From: Puccinia triticina
Taxonomy: Eukaryota; Basidiomycota; Pucciniomycetes; Pucciniales; Pucciniaceae
Direction: 5' to 3'
DNA: 64,000 nt
Assembly (NCBI RefSeq): GCF_026914185.1
Contig: NC_070562.1
Location: 7,006,001 to 7,070,000 of the forward strand
Both the position numbers and the translations under genes were made by a program. Below, piece after piece: positions 21,861-32,724 of the stretch; position 1 is the stretch's first letter, and each line of letters begins with the position of its first letter. The notes beneath the pieces were generated by a model. The model was not told where the DNA came from, searched no databases, and saw only the letters and a list, made by a program, of their open reading frames with translations.

Positions 21861-22222
21861 TCATGGTTATCTGGAATGGTAGGGTCAAGGATCAGGTTTT
21901 CAATGAATTCCTCAAGTAAATAAAGAAAGCCATGTTGGTGTATATGTATTATGCAACAGGGATTAGTTCTACCAGGATCAGAAGTGCAACGGTTTGTAGG
22001 GTTTTTTAAAGCGTAGACAGTAACATTGACTGTTAGGGGCAGCCAATCCAGCAATATTTTCTTATTTTTTGTAATCATGATAATATCTTGGTGGATGTGG
22101 AGGTGATTTTTTCAAGTTCTCAAGATATTGTAGCCCTGGGATTATTTCTTTTGCTTGCAGTCGGCGTAGGATTGATGCGATCAAGATCTCTTTCTTTGGC
22201 TGGAAGGCGTACAATTATTGTA
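21861..22222. other. Region 3' of the interrupted RING gene
   Basis: A 94-codon minus-strand open frame (about 21794-22078) has no recognisable domain and could be untranslated trailer or an unrelated ORF. Nothing else is visible. Confidence 0.35.
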
Positions 22223-22333
22223 TTACTGACTGAGAAGATTCATGTTGGGTCCGTATTCATCGGCAATCCTTCCGCGACAAACTGGGCAGCTATTTCTCCA
22301 TTCATTGATCATCCAATCATAAATGCATTTGAC
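22223..22333 (-). pseudogene. RING-H2 gene, 3' part (last zinc ligands)
   Basis: Reads KCIYDWMINEWRNSCPVC then RGRIADEYGPN and a TAA at 22223-22225. This supplies the last three zinc ligands (C, then C-P-V-C) of the RING finger whose first ligands lie at 27918-28190. Removing Copia-3 and one copy of its TSD restores a continuous frame. Separated from its promoter and start by 5.6 kb of retrotransposon. Confidence 0.82.
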
Positions 22334-22903
22334 TGTCAAATAGGTGCTCCGGGTCAGTAATGGTGAAGATGTATGCATAGTGAATGTGCGGGGAGCAATA
22401 TGTAAAATGAGCTCAGCCTTGAAGTCCACGTCCGCAGAGCTTGTGAATATTCTCTAGACTCGAGAAGAACTCCGAAAAATCGCCGACTATCCGCATTTCC
22501 CTTAATTCACTGTCGATCTCAGCCCGACTGCACGATTCTAGAATCCCATTCATCGCCCGTTTAGACAAAGACGATTCAGGAGGAGCCTGGATTTAACTCA
22601 AGTGGAGGTATTGCCGAACCCTCCCTTCTCTTTTGTCTTCTCTCTCTCTTCCTCCTGATTCTCTCTTGTTGATCCTCTTTTTCTCTCCCAGGCTTGTTGT
22701 TATCTCTCTCTCCCTTTACAATCATATTTGTCTATTCAGTGGGTCGTAGTAAGGTCTAGAATATCCGAAGGTACATTGTGATTTCATTCATTTTTATCAT
22801 AATGTTTCTTACTCATTTTCTATTTCTTCCTTTATTGTTAGTTATCTACTACTATTAGCATTAGGTATTAGCTGCAATAAAGTTGTTGATCTCAAATTCT
22901 ACA
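22334..22903 (+). repeat. Copia-3 5' LTR
   Basis: 570 bp, TGTCA start and TACA end. It has a pyrimidine-rich CTCTCTC zone around 22620-22720. Confidence 0.97.
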
Positions 22904-22920
22904 TGGTAGCGAGAGTCACA
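22904..22920 (+). other. Copia-3 primer-binding site
   Basis: TGGTAGCGAGAGTCAC directly follows the LTR. TGG fits pairing with the CCA end of a tRNA, so this element uses ordinary 3'-end priming, unlike the half-tRNA sites of Copia-1 and Copia-2. I cannot name the tRNA. Confidence 0.6.
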
Positions 22921-22984
22921 ACTTGGCAATATCCTTTATAAGTCTAAAGTTAGAATAAATTCGCAGTTTAGGTTAATCGACAAC

Positions 22985-25900
22985 ATGGGGAACTCTTCCG
23001 ATAGCTCCGATGATGGTCGCTCCTCTCGTGTTACCATCAAGAAACTTAATCGGCACAACTGGGTCGATTGGAAGCCGCAATTCATCAACATTATCACGGC
23101 TAAAGGGTACAAGAACATCATGGATACCGACTGGGTCAAGCTCAACAAAAAGACCCCCGAGTTCCGAAAAATGGCTGCTTGGTGTTTTATTAAGCTCACC
23201 GCATCTGTCAAGGAGGAACTGTTACCTGTGGTCAACTCGAAGAAAGGCGATGTCTATGGTGCTATGGATGCTCTCGCCAGCGCGTGCGGAGAGAAATCAA
23301 TCCTTCGACTCTGCGACAAACTGTTCACCCTCATCAATTGCTCGTACTTGCCGGGATCATCACTAGCCGGACATCTTACGACATTCCGAAAACTTTATAC
23401 CTCACTCGAAATGACGATTCAGGCCATTCCCGATTTCATGAGCATGTCAACTGGACTCGCTGCTGCATTGCTTCTCCGAAGTGTCAATCAGGATGAAAAT
23501 CTGATCTCCTTGGTACAATCTCTGTATGACATGAAGCCTTTCACATTTGAGAAGGTGTACGATCGCTTGTTGATGGAGGATACCAGGCAAGAAAGTGGAG
23601 TCGCCGAATCAGCATACTTTGCTAGTCAATCACATCGATTTGGAAAGCAATCGGCGGATCAAGCATCAGCAACTTCTTCATCTCGCGGAATCGGATCATC
23701 TCGCGGAAACCACCGAGGAGGATCGTCAACTCGTGGTGGTTATAGAGGTGTAGCACCTACTAGACCTGCACCAAACAAAAAACCGGTCGAAGTCCCAGAC
23801 CAGTTTGCAAAATATTTCGAAGTGCAAATGAAAAAGTTTCTATCAAATCAGGCCAATCTAGTCGAAGACAATGAAGATGATCATGCCGATGCCGTGGAAG
23901 AAGAGGAATATCATGATGACGATCCCGACGATGCTGGCTTTATGATACTGGATGAAGTAAACACAAATGGTATCTCGATCTCAGATTCGACTAACTCCTT
24001 GATTCTTGATTCCGGTGCTTCAAAAACGACGCTCTGTGACTTTAAGCTACTCATAGACCCTAAACCGGTAACAAAGTCAATCAACACGTACTCGGGATCG
24101 ATCGACATAACCCATGTTGGTAAATTTAACCTGGGTGGTACATTAATATATCCCGCTTTCTATGCTCCGAATGGCCCAAGAAATTTGATCTCGGTATCCC
24201 AGCTAGAGGATCATGGTCTACGGCTGGTCGCGAAGAATCGCCTGATGATCATCAGATTAGGCCAGAAGGTTGTCTACCGCTTTCCCCGAGTTGGTAATCT
24301 GTATCAAGGTCAAATACCCCCACCAAACACTTCCAACTATGTTCTGAATGTTTCTGAGCCCGATCCAGAACTAGACTACCATATACTTCTCGGTCACCCC
24401 TCAGATGAGTATCTGAAGAAGTTTTTCGAACTGTATCAAATCTCGCCAAAGAATCACAATCAATCAGCAAAAAATTGTGAAGTATGCAAGAGATGCAAAC
24501 TCAAACGAGCCCCACATTCGAATCCGTTGCCTATCACGGATAGACCCTTCAAGACTCTTCATATGGATGTACTTCAAATTTCGCCACCGAGCAAGTCATC
24601 TATGAAATATGTCCTAGTCATAATTGACGACTACTCACGATTTAACCGGATTTATCTAATGCGTAACAAGTCGGAATCTGAAACCAAAATCCTGTCTTAT
24701 GTCAATGAGATAATGAACAAGACAGGTAAGTGTCCAGCAATCCTCCACACAGATCGAGGTGGTGAATTTAACTCATCTAAATTCCTTTCGGCGATTGAAC
24801 GATTAGGAATTCAAGTTGAAGCTGGCCCAGCAAACAGTCCACAGACAAACGGACTAGCGGAAAGGTTCAATCAGACACTACTTGTGAAGATTAGGTGTCT
24901 TCTGGCTCAATCCTCGGTGCCGATAAACTTTTGGGACGAGGCTGCTCGTTATGCCTCTACTCTCATAAATATCCTTCCATCAAAAGCACTGAACTGGTCG
25001 TCGCCGGTTAGTGTCCTGTCAGAACTCAACTCATGCATTGAGCCTCCGCGTGATCTTAATAAGCTCATTCCTTTCGGTTTGAAGGTTCATGTCTCACACC
25101 GCCCCCCCTCAAAAATCTCTGCCCCGTCTAAACCTCTAATTTGTCTTGGGTATGAAGACCACTCCGATGCGCTACGATTTTTTGATTCAACTCGGAGACA
25201 CGTGGTTATCAGTCGGGATTTTACTCCGACCAAAGTCAACTTCCTTTACAATTCCCCCAAGGCACTCACCAAACCTCCGGACACGCTGCCCCATGCAGTG
25301 CCGTCAACGTCTGCCGATCGTGTCAAACTCAGCGTTACTCCGGTCGAGGATCGGCAGCCCGAACAAGGTTCTACCATACCAGCTAGTGTTCCCTACAGAG
25401 CACCCAGCCCGGTGGTGAGCCCTCCTGCTCCGAACATTAGTCAGCCCACTAGTTCAACGGCTAGCCAGGATCGAGCTAGGATTCCTCCAACCCAAGTCTC
25501 ATCTGAGTCGTCAACCGCGGTTCCTTCGACTGCCTCAACCACTAAGACTAAAACGGCCCCAGCAAAGAAGTCTCAAACGCGATATGCGCTGGTTCCGGCT
25601 GACAAGCCCCCGTCGAAAGAAATCATTGGCGGAATCGATGTCAGAAATGTCGTTTTGTTACCTTGCCGTGGTGCAGCGTCTAGGACTTCGTCGGTACCCT
25701 CTACCTCAGGACCCTCTCCGGCCGTAATTGACCCCCCAGAAGAGCTGCTTTTAGTAAATTTTGACCTTCCCGAATATGTTTTCCTCACCGAGAATGTAAC
25801 TATCAAAGAAGCGCTCTCGGACCACTCGGAGATCAAAGGGTGGAAAGAAGCAATGGCGAAGGAATTTCACTCACTCTCCTCGAAGAACACTGGGTCTCTG

Positions 25901-27352
25901 GTCCCACCACCCGATGATGACAAGGTGATTGGTGGCATGTGGTTGCTCGGCCGGAAGAAGAATGAATTCGGAGAGCTCTTGCGGTTCAAGGCGAGATGGG
26001 TGTGCTTTGGTAATCATCAGGTACACATGCTCCACTATTTCGACACTTATGCCTCGGTTGCCCGGAACGAGTCATTCAAAGTTCTGCTCACAATTGCGGT
26101 AAATTTTTGTTGGTTGGTATTCCAGTTTGATGTAGAAACAGCCTTCTTGTATGGCGAGATCGACGCGCCGGTATATGTTGCCCAAGTTGAGGGGTTTGAA
26201 GAGCCGGGAAAGGAGAACTGGGTGTGGAAACTAAACAAGTCTCTCTACGGAACAAAGCAGGCCCCTCGACAATGGAGGAAGCACTTAGTTGGAACTCTGA
26301 CCGGTCTCGGATTGCTTTCGTCGCCGTTGGATGAATCCCTGTTTTACAACAAGGACAGGACCGTGTTTTTGCACATGCACGTGGACAATGGATTTATCAT
26401 CGGTTCTTCCAGGTCGACTGTGGTGAAACTTCTCGATGGAATCAAGTCGGTATACACGATCAAGGTGAAGGAGAAGCCATTGCAGCATCTCGGCTATACG
26501 CTTGACTGGAAGGAGGATGGAACAGTGCACATCAATCAAGCCGACTTCATTCAGAAGATTCTCTACGACTTCAATATGCACGATTCGAATCCAGTCAAGG
26601 CGCCGGCGCCGATGAATCTCCATCATGTTGTAGCTTCAGATGCCCCTAGTTTTCACAAAAAGATCTACCAGAAGGCCGTGGGAATGCTGAACTACTTAGC
26701 CTTACACACCCGTCCTGACATCACCTTTGCTACCAATCTACTCGCTCAGTTCACCAGTAATCCAAACGAGGCGCATTGGTCGGCCGTCAAGCATATGCTT
26801 CGCTATCTCAGAGGGACTTCGACTTTGGGTATCCACTATACTCAAACTTCTGATCCTGACGAGGGACTGTGCGGATGGGCGGATGCTGACTACGCCACGT
26901 CATTGGTCACCAAGAAATCCACCTCGGGCTACGTGATTACAATGTACGGGAACCCAATTTGCTGGTCCACAAAGAAGCAACCGGTGGTTGCCCAATCAAC
27001 CACGGAGGCTGAATTTGTAGCAATCAACAGATGTGCTAAACAGCTTCGTTGGCTAACCAATCTCGTGCTGAATTTACACGTCAAGATCAAAGCTCCCGTG
27101 ATGAAAAATGATAACTCAGGTGCCATAACGATTAGCAAGGAAGCGCAGTTGAATGAAAACACAAAACACATTGAAGTTCGATTTCAATATGTGCTCGAGC
27201 TAGTTTTGAAGAAGCAACTCACCATCCAGCAAGTCTCTACTCATGAAATGATTGCCGACGGTCTCACCAAGCCCCTCGGATTTGTCAAGCTCGAGGAATC
27301 TAGATCTCAACTTCACCTTACTGAAGCCGAAGCAAGGAGGAGTGTCAAATAG
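22985..27352 (+). CDS. Copia-3 Gag-Pol polyprotein
   Basis: 1455 codons from ATG 22985 (MGNSSDSSDD) to a TAG inside the 3' LTR. Order: Gag (to about residue 330) with an RG-rich stretch instead of a CCHC knuckle; protease SLILDSGASKTTL; pre-integrase zinc region (LLGHPSDEY ... CEVCKRCK); integrase core with D (LHMDVLQ), D (LHTDRGGEF) and E (TNGLAERFNQT) intact; a Ser/Pro linker; RT (FQFDVETAFLYGE, SLYGTKQAPRQW, HMHVDNGFIIG); RNase H (ADADYATS, STTEAEF, KNDNSGA, MIADGLTKPL). The RT active site is V-D-N: the second Asp of the YxDD box is Asn (AAT after GAC, explained by G-to-A at a CpG). This may have disabled an otherwise whole copy. Confidence 0.97.
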   Translation: MGNSSDSSDDGRSSRVTIKKLNRHNWVDWKPQFINIITAKGYKNIMDTDWVKLNKKTPEFRKMAAWCFIKLTASVKEELLPVVNSKKGDVYGAMDALASACGEKSILRLCDKLFTLINCSYLPGSSLAGHLTTFRKLYTSLEMTIQAIPDFMSMSTGLAAALLLRSVNQDENLISLVQSLYDMKPFTFEKVYDRLLMEDTRQESGVAESAYFASQSHRFGKQSADQASATSSSRGIGSSRGNHRGGSSTRGGYRGVAPTRPAPNKKPVEVPDQFAKYFEVQMKKFLSNQANLVEDNEDDHADAVEEEEYHDDDPDDAGFMILDEVNTNGISISDSTNSLILDSGASKTTLCDFKLLIDPKPVTKSINTYSGSIDITHVGKFNLGGTLIYPAFYAPNGPRNLISVSQLEDHGLRLVAKNRLMIIRLGQKVVYRFPRVGNLYQGQIPPPNTSNYVLNVSEPDPELDYHILLGHPSDEYLKKFFELYQISPKNHNQSAKNCEVCKRCKLKRAPHSNPLPITDRPFKTLHMDVLQISPPSKSSMKYVLVIIDDYSRFNRIYLMRNKSESETKILSYVNEIMNKTGKCPAILHTDRGGEFNSSKFLSAIERLGIQVEAGPANSPQTNGLAERFNQTLLVKIRCLLAQSSVPINFWDEAARYASTLINILPSKALNWSSPVSVLSELNSCIEPPRDLNKLIPFGLKVHVSHRPPSKISAPSKPLICLGYEDHSDALRFFDSTRRHVVISRDFTPTKVNFLYNSPKALTKPPDTLPHAVPSTSADRVKLSVTPVEDRQPEQGSTIPASVPYRAPSPVVSPPAPNISQPTSSTASQDRARIPPTQVSSESSTAVPSTASTTKTKTAPAKKSQTRYALVPADKPPSKEIIGGIDVRNVVLLPCRGAASRTSSVPSTSGPSPAVIDPPEELLLVNFDLPEYVFLTENVTIKEALSDHSEIKGWKEAMAKEFHSLSSKNTGSLVPPPDDDKVIGGMWLLGRKKNEFGELLRFKARWVCFGNHQVHMLHYFDTYASVARNESFKVLLTIAVNFCWLVFQFDVETAFLYGEIDAPVYVAQVEGFEEPGKENWVWKLNKSLYGTKQAPRQWRKHLVGTLTGLGLLSSPLDESLFYNKDRTVFLHMHVDNGFIIGSSRSTVVKLLDGIKSVYTIKVKEKPLQHLGYTLDWKEDGTVHINQADFIQKILYDFNMHDSNPVKAPAPMNLHHVVASDAPSFHKKIYQKAVGMLNYLALHTRPDITFATNLLAQFTSNPNEAHWSAVKHMLRYLRGTSTLGIHYTQTSDPDEGLCGWADADYATSLVTKKSTSGYVITMYGNPICWSTKKQPVVAQSTTEAEFVAINRCAKQLRWLTNLVLNLHVKIKAPVMKNDNSGAITISKEAQLNENTKHIEVRFQYVLELVLKKQLTIQQVSTHEMIADGLTKPLGFVKLEESRSQLHLTEAEARRSVK
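27332..27342 (+). other. Copia-3 polypurine tract
   Basis: AGCAAGGAGGAG-type purine run directly before the 3' LTR, overlapping the end of the coding region (codons for EARRS). Confidence 0.7.
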
Positions 27353-27912
27353 GTGCTCCGGGTCAGTAATGGTGAAGATGTATGCATAGTGAATGTGCGG
27401 GGAGCAATATGCAAAATGAGCTCAGCCTTGAAGTCCACGTCCGCAGAGCTTGTGAATATTCTCTAGACTCGAGAAGAACTCCGAAAAATCGCCGACTATC
27501 CGCATTTCCCTTAATTCACTGTTGATCTCAGCCCGACTGCACGATTCTAGAATCCCATTCATCGCCCGTTTAGACAAAGACGATTCAGGAGGAGCCTGGA
27601 TTTAACTCAAGTGGAGGTATTGCCGAACCCTCCCTTCTCTTTTGTCTTCTCTCTCTCTTCCTCCTGATTCTCTCTTGTTGATCCTCTTTTTCTCTCCCAG
27701 GCTTGTTGTTATCTCTCTCTCCCTTTACAATCATATTTGTCTATTCAGTGGGTCGTAGTAAGGTCTAGAATATCCAAAGGTACATTGTGATTTCATTCAT
27801 TTTTATCATAATGTTTCTTACTCATTTTCTATTTCTTCCTTTATTGTTAGTTATCTACTACTATTAGCATTAGGTATTAGCTGCAATAAAGTTGTTGATC
27901 TCAAATTCTACA
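27343..27912 (+). repeat. Copia-3 3' LTR
   Basis: 570 bp; three transitions relative to the 5' LTR. It supplies the last codons and stop of gag-pol. Confidence 0.97.
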
Positions 27913-27917
27913 TTGAC

Positions 27918-28190
27918 ATGGTAGTAATGTCGACACTTGTTGATTTGTGCAACTTTAGACACAGAGTCGGGATCGTCTGCAGAGGACTCGAGTGGGTCGA
28001 GACAAACTGGACAGTCATTATAGACTGGATCCTCGTATGGGACAGGTGATATTTGATGATCGGAGGAAATAGAAGTTGAGCTGCCGTCATGGCTCCTGCT
28101 GGTTTGGTCATAATTGGTTTCTCGGTCCTCGTGATTGTAAGATACAATTCGCTTCAATTTGCTGGTAAGCTTATTCAGAGCTTTCTTCAA
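27918..28190 (-). pseudogene. RING-H2 gene, 5' part (interrupted host gene)
   Basis: Minus-strand frame with a basic start (KKALNKLTSKLKR), a Ser-rich linker, then CPVCLDPLESS and KCRHYYHV, the first five zinc ligands of a C3H2C3 RING finger. Copia-3 is inserted just after the HYYHV codons, so the frame now runs into the LTR and stops. The rest of the finger is at 22223-22333. RING-H2 proteins are usually E3 ubiquitin ligases. The true start is unclear: the first codon here is TTG, and a second short open frame (28193-28384) in another phase may be an upstream exon. Probably a non-TE gene, now knocked out. Confidence 0.78.
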
Positions 28191-28384
28191 TTTTATGCTG
28201 GTAAGCTCTCTCGAAGCTGTCTCCGATATGCTTCTTTCAACTTATCCAGTTCCGAAATGTGACTGTTGTTGGTCGCTACCAGGCATATATTCCAAAATGG
28301 TGGTACTCCTATCGAAACACTCGTTTCTTTCTGCGAGGAGCGCTGCCATTTTATATCGGTAACCTTCGCGGTACACCGGGGCAA

Positions 28385-29240
28385 CGACGATACCTACTAG
28401 GATGAAGGAAGACTACAAAAGCAAGAATTCCAAGTGATTGCTCTTTGCATAGTCAATTCACTGATTGTTTGATATACAATTGGTATGGTCCAGAAAATCT
28501 GCTTGAACTCAACTGAACTCCAGGTGAAAAGCTTCATAGCTGGCCAACTTGCTCGTGAATCTTTGACTTGAGTGTAGAACACGGGATTGATTTTGAGAAT
28601 TGGGCCCAGTTGGTTATTTGAGTGTCAGTTCTGACTGCCTTAAGTTGGTTGTTAGGTGGGCGGGCCATCTCGACCCAAGGCGTTCAGAAACTTCAAACAG
28701 CTTCAATACAGAAGCCCAGGTACGACAGCATCCTGCCATTCCCAAAATGCCGAATTTCCTAACCCAAAGTCTAAACCCATAAACCCTGTATTTCCAATCT
28801 GATTACTCCAAGTTCGGAGTTCCAGCATACAAGTATGTATGATCAGAAGGGAGTACATACCTTGAGGTACAAGTGTTTCAAAAAAATGTAGATGATGCCA
28901 AATTAGGCCCTCTCGGCCTCATTTCGCTATTGGTGGCCAAGCGCTAACTTGACTAAGTCCCTCTCTTTGTGGAGGGGGGACGCCATCTCGCAGGGACCCT
29001 CCGAAGGAGGGACTTATGCGCTATGTCAACCTTGTGGCCTGGGAGAATTTCAAAAATGCTGTTTTTTGATGTTCTGTAGCAGCACCAATTCTAATTGGAT
29101 GATTAGGTGTTGGGGGAATAAAAGATGCAGAAGACCATGGAGAATCTTCCTACATATTTTCCAAATTTTTTGAAGCCTTGAGCGGCACTCAAATTACTTT
29201 TTATGACCACCATCATGTCTACTTCATCCTTCATTACACA
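28385..29240. other. Unassigned spacer
   Basis: No supported gene. A GTCCCTC/GAGGGAC-rich inverted segment lies around 28940-29025. Confidence 0.4.
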
Positions 29241-29690
29241 CTAGAGGCCAAGGCGGCTGCGCCGCTGCAGAGCTCCAGAAAAATGGTTGTCTTGCTGCAC
29301 CGGTATCCAATTGGCAAAACCACTGGAAAATCAATAATACCTCTTGAATCAGCACAATTGATGAAATTTTTCCCCATCTCACTTGCTTTTTTATGCAAAA
29401 AGTTATCCAGTTGGCAGTCATTTTCCCAATGAGCCCTCTGGCCGCCCCTTAAATTTCATCCTCTGCTGAAAAAACATCATTGCCAATAGTTTAACAGCTC
29501 AAATAATATGCAACATTGAAGAATTACTGAAAGTTTTGGACTGTTTGGGTGTGTGAAACATTGTTTATACATGTTAGCAGTCATTTTCCTTCTAATCCTG
29601 CAGCATATCACTTATAATTAATTTTTTCTCCTGTTATAAAATAAAAAAAATCATCAATTCTACAGTAATTCACAATACACTGCTGGCATT
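29241..29690 (-). mobile_element. Helitron 3' end and adjoining sequence (non-autonomous or truncated)
   Basis: Read on the minus strand the segment ends GCGGCGCAGCCGCCTTGG followed by CCTCTAG, with a GCGGC-GCA-GCCGC hairpin and a terminal CTAG (CTRR type) followed by T. The same 33-bp end is found at 47891 and, with one base fewer, at 62497. The 5' limit is not visible, so the right coordinate is arbitrary. Confidence 0.6.
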
Positions 29691-30200
29691 AACCCCTCTG
29701 GCGCAGCAGCCAGAAGAGTGCTCGAATTGTTTTCCTGAGCCAACCTCGGATTTGTGGGGCTCGAGGGGTCTGCCTGTCCGAGTAGTCCTCGAAATCCCTC
29801 GGCTGGAGAAGTTGATCATCTCGAGCCAATGGGCTTCGCGTACATAGCTCAACAAGCCCTCGGACCCATTGATGTCCGAGGAGTACGTTCGAGTATTGGG
29901 TTTGGTAGGACCCTGCTGGTTCAATCAGTCAGCCACATTGGATCAGCTGGGTCCGAGAAAACCTCGGAGCTTGTCCGACGAGATCTTGAGTTTGGTCTGA
30001 GCAGTCCTCACTTCGAATGGATTAGTACCCGATGGTTCCTCAGCTCGAACCAACAGCAGCGCGAGGAGTTACCGTGCTGGTCCGAGCAGTCAGGCTGTTG
30101 GTCCGAGCAGTCTGATTGCTGGTCCGAGCAGTCTGACTGTTGGTCCAGGAGTCTGACTGTTTGTCCGAGCAGTCCGACTGTTGGTCCAAGCAGTTTTCCT
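29690..30200. repeat. CTCGGA/TCCGAG palindrome-rich region with a 21-bp tandem repeat
   Basis: CTCGGAC and GTCCGAG words recur in both orientations. 30082-30195 is a regular tandem array of about 21-bp units (GGTCCGAGCAGTCTGACTGT). Confidence 0.75.
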
Positions 30201-30230
30201 TCAAACACAAATGTATTAGGGTCAGCCTAA

Positions 30231-30540
30231 ATGCACTCCAAAAAAATCCCAAAAGCACTCCAAAAGTGAGTGTATGGAGTGTGCACTCCAATGATTGTTG
30301 GAGTACAGACTAGAGTACTCCAAGTCAATTGGAGTGCAGAACCGGGGACTCAAGACTCTTTGGAGTGCACCACAAAGAACTTCAGTGGCCAGGAAATGTA
30401 ATGAGTGCCCATGAGTCTCACTCCATCGGATTGGAGTGCATTCCCCCAGCACTCCATTCCTGATGTTTCTCCTCCTCAAAAGGGGAGTGCAGTACTGTGC
30501 ACTCCAGCCACTCCAGCCAGAGCTGGAGTGCCTACAACTT
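30231..30540. repeat. Left subterminal GCACTCC repeats
   Basis: Many copies of GCACTCC, GTACTCC and their reverse complements, some joined as GGAGTGTGCACTCC palindromes. Confidence 0.85.
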
Positions 30541-30599
30541 CAACTGGGCTATGTACAAACAAACCCCACTTGATCCTCCTGATATCCATGACCTGTACA

Positions 30600-31965
30600 G
30601 ACTGGCATTGAGCGGATTAACATCTCCTCTCAATGACCAGTCTGTACCGGACCGCCGGTCATTGAGGGAAATCACAGAAATCACACCTCTTGATGACCGG
30701 TCTGTGCCGGTCATCAAGGGGAGTAACATCTCCTCTCGATGACCGGTCTGTGCCGGTCACCGAGGGGACTCACACCTCTCGATGACCGGCGCGGACCGGT
30801 CACACCTCCCGATGACCGGCACAGACCGGTCATCGAGGGGACTCACACCTCGATAATTGGTCACACCGGTCATCAAGGCTAATAACACCTCCTCTCGATG
30901 ACCGGTCATCACCGGTCATCGAGGTGAGTCACATCTCTCGATGACCGGTCAGACCGGTCATTGAGGGTAATAACACCTCTCGATGACCGGTGATGACCGG
31001 TCATCGAGGTGAGTCACATCCCTCGATGACCGGTCAGACCGGTCATCGAGGTGAGTCACATCCCTCGATGACCGGTCAGACCGGTCATCGAGGTGAGTCA
31101 CATCCCTCGATGACCGGTCAGACCGGTCATCGAGGGGAATAACACCTCCTCTGGATGACCGGTGTGTACCAGTCATCGAGGGGAGGCGCTACTCTCAATG
31201 ACCGGTCAGTCTGACCGGTCATCGAGAGGAGGTGCTGCTCCCCTCGGTGACCGGCACAGACCGGTCATCGAAGGGACTCACACCTCTCGATGCTCCCGAT
31301 GACCGGTCGGTCATCGAGAGGGCTCACACCGCTCACGCCACTCGATGACCGGTCAGACCGGTCATCGAGGGTAATAACACTTGATGACCGGTGATGACCG
31401 GTCATCGAGGTGAGTCACATCTCTCGATGACCGGTCTGTGCCGGTCATCGAGGGGAGTAACATCTCCTCTCGATGACCGGTCAGACCGACCGGTCATTGA
31501 GAGTAGCGCCTCCCCTCAATGACTGGTACACACCGGTCATCCAGAGGAGGTGTTATTCCCCTCAATGACCGGTCTGACCGGTCATCAAGGGATGTGACTC
31601 ACCTCGATGACCGGAGATGACCGGTCATCGAGAGGTGTGAGTCCCCTTGATGACCGGTCTGACCAATTATCGAGAGGTGTGAGTCCTCTCGATGACCGGT
31701 GGTGACCGGTCATCGAGAGGTGTGAGTCCTCTCGATGACCGGACTGTGCCCGTCATCGGGAGGTGTGACTGATGACCGGTCCGCGCCGGTCATCGAGAGG
31801 TGGGAGTCCCTTCGATGAACGGTAAAGACCGGTCATTGAGAGTAGCACCTCCCCTCGTTGACCGGTACACACCGGTCATCGAGAGGTGTGACTGATGACC
31901 GGTCCGCGCCGGTCATCGAGAGGTATGAGTCCTCTGGATGACCGGTCGTGTGAGTCCCCTCATCG
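30600..31965. repeat. TGACCGGTCA palindromic minisatellite
   Basis: Dozens of units of the form CTCGATGACCGGTCATCGAG with spacers such as GTGAGTCACATC or GGAATAACACCT. Many are perfect inverted repeats of 20 bp or more. A run at about 31010-31130 repeats a nearly identical unit. Confidence 0.95.
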
Positions 31966-31979
31966 AGAGGTGTGATTGC

Positions 31980-32310
31980 TGTGGGCACTCCAAAGAAAAG
32001 GAGACTTGGAGTGCACCCCAATGCACTCCATTTGGTATTTGCTAGCTGGAGTGCAAGGCCAAAATCCTTCACTGAAAAGGTGGAGTGCTTGGGCTTGCAC
32101 TCCATTTTTTTTGGAGTGCATCTAGCTGCACTCCCCTATTCTGGTCAATTTTGGATTACCCAGTTGTGTACTCCAAGAAACATGGAGTGCCCATCTGGGG
32201 ACTCCATGTTTTGGGAGTACAAAATCAAGGCACTCCAACCTTTTTGGAGTGCTGGCCCCCTAAAGCCAAAAATGTGGAGTGCATGAAGTAAAAGTTTGGA
32301 GTGCATTTAG
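31980..32310. repeat. Right subterminal GGAGTGC repeats
   Basis: Dense GGAGTGCA and GCACTCCA words, mirroring the left end. Confidence 0.85.
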
Positions 32311-32326
32311 GCTGACCCATGTATTA

Positions 32327-32720
32327 TTGCTGTCCCCACCTTCCAGAGTGCCAAAGCAAGAAGCGTGTTCAACCAACTTGAACCTGTGATCAATGCCTTG
32401 GCTTGAACCGCTACGCCGTCCGGAAACACACCAGTAACAACGTTTTACATCCAAACTGCAAACCCAATTGTCCAGCTTACAATCTACAAGGTTGTTGTGT
32501 TCCTGAGCTTTACAAATTCCAATAGGGGGGTTCACAATTGACTTTCACCAGGAAGATTTTATCACCTCACCAGGAGAGATGCGCAAGTTGCGCAATTAAA
32601 TTTTAGCCTCACCCCAGGAAGGTTTTATGCTGGTGGAGCAATGGAAACGTACTGGCGCCCATCCTCGCCCATCACACCATGAACCCGGGCGGGTCAAGAC
32701 ATCAAGACCCCTGCACCTCA
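32327..32720. other. Unassigned spacer
   Basis: No gene. It contains two CACCAGGAAGATTTTAT / CCCAGGAAGGTTTTATG copies about 85 bp apart. Confidence 0.4.
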
Positions 32721-32724
32721 CTTG

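Larger units (their letters stand above)
22334..27912 (+). mobile_element. Copia-3: young full-length Ty1/copia retrotransposon
   Basis: A 5579-bp element with 570-bp LTRs and the 5-bp target duplication TTGAC (22329-22333 and 27913-27917). The LTRs differ at only three positions, all transitions, so insertion is recent. One uninterrupted 1455-codon gag-pol frame. It landed inside the RING finger of a minus-strand RING-H2 gene. Confidence 0.97.
30219..32318. mobile_element. hAT-like non-autonomous element built of palindromic repeats
   Basis: A 2100-bp element with perfect 24-bp terminal inverted repeats (start GGGTCAGCCTAAATGCACTC) and an exact 8-bp target duplication ATGTATTA (30211-30218 and 32319-32326). 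An 8-bp duplication is typical of hAT transposons. About 300 bp at each end is filled with GCACTCC/GGAGTGC words, as expected for subterminal transposase-binding repeats. The centre (about 30600-31965) is an array of TGACCGGTCA palindromes. No gene. Confidence 0.9.
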
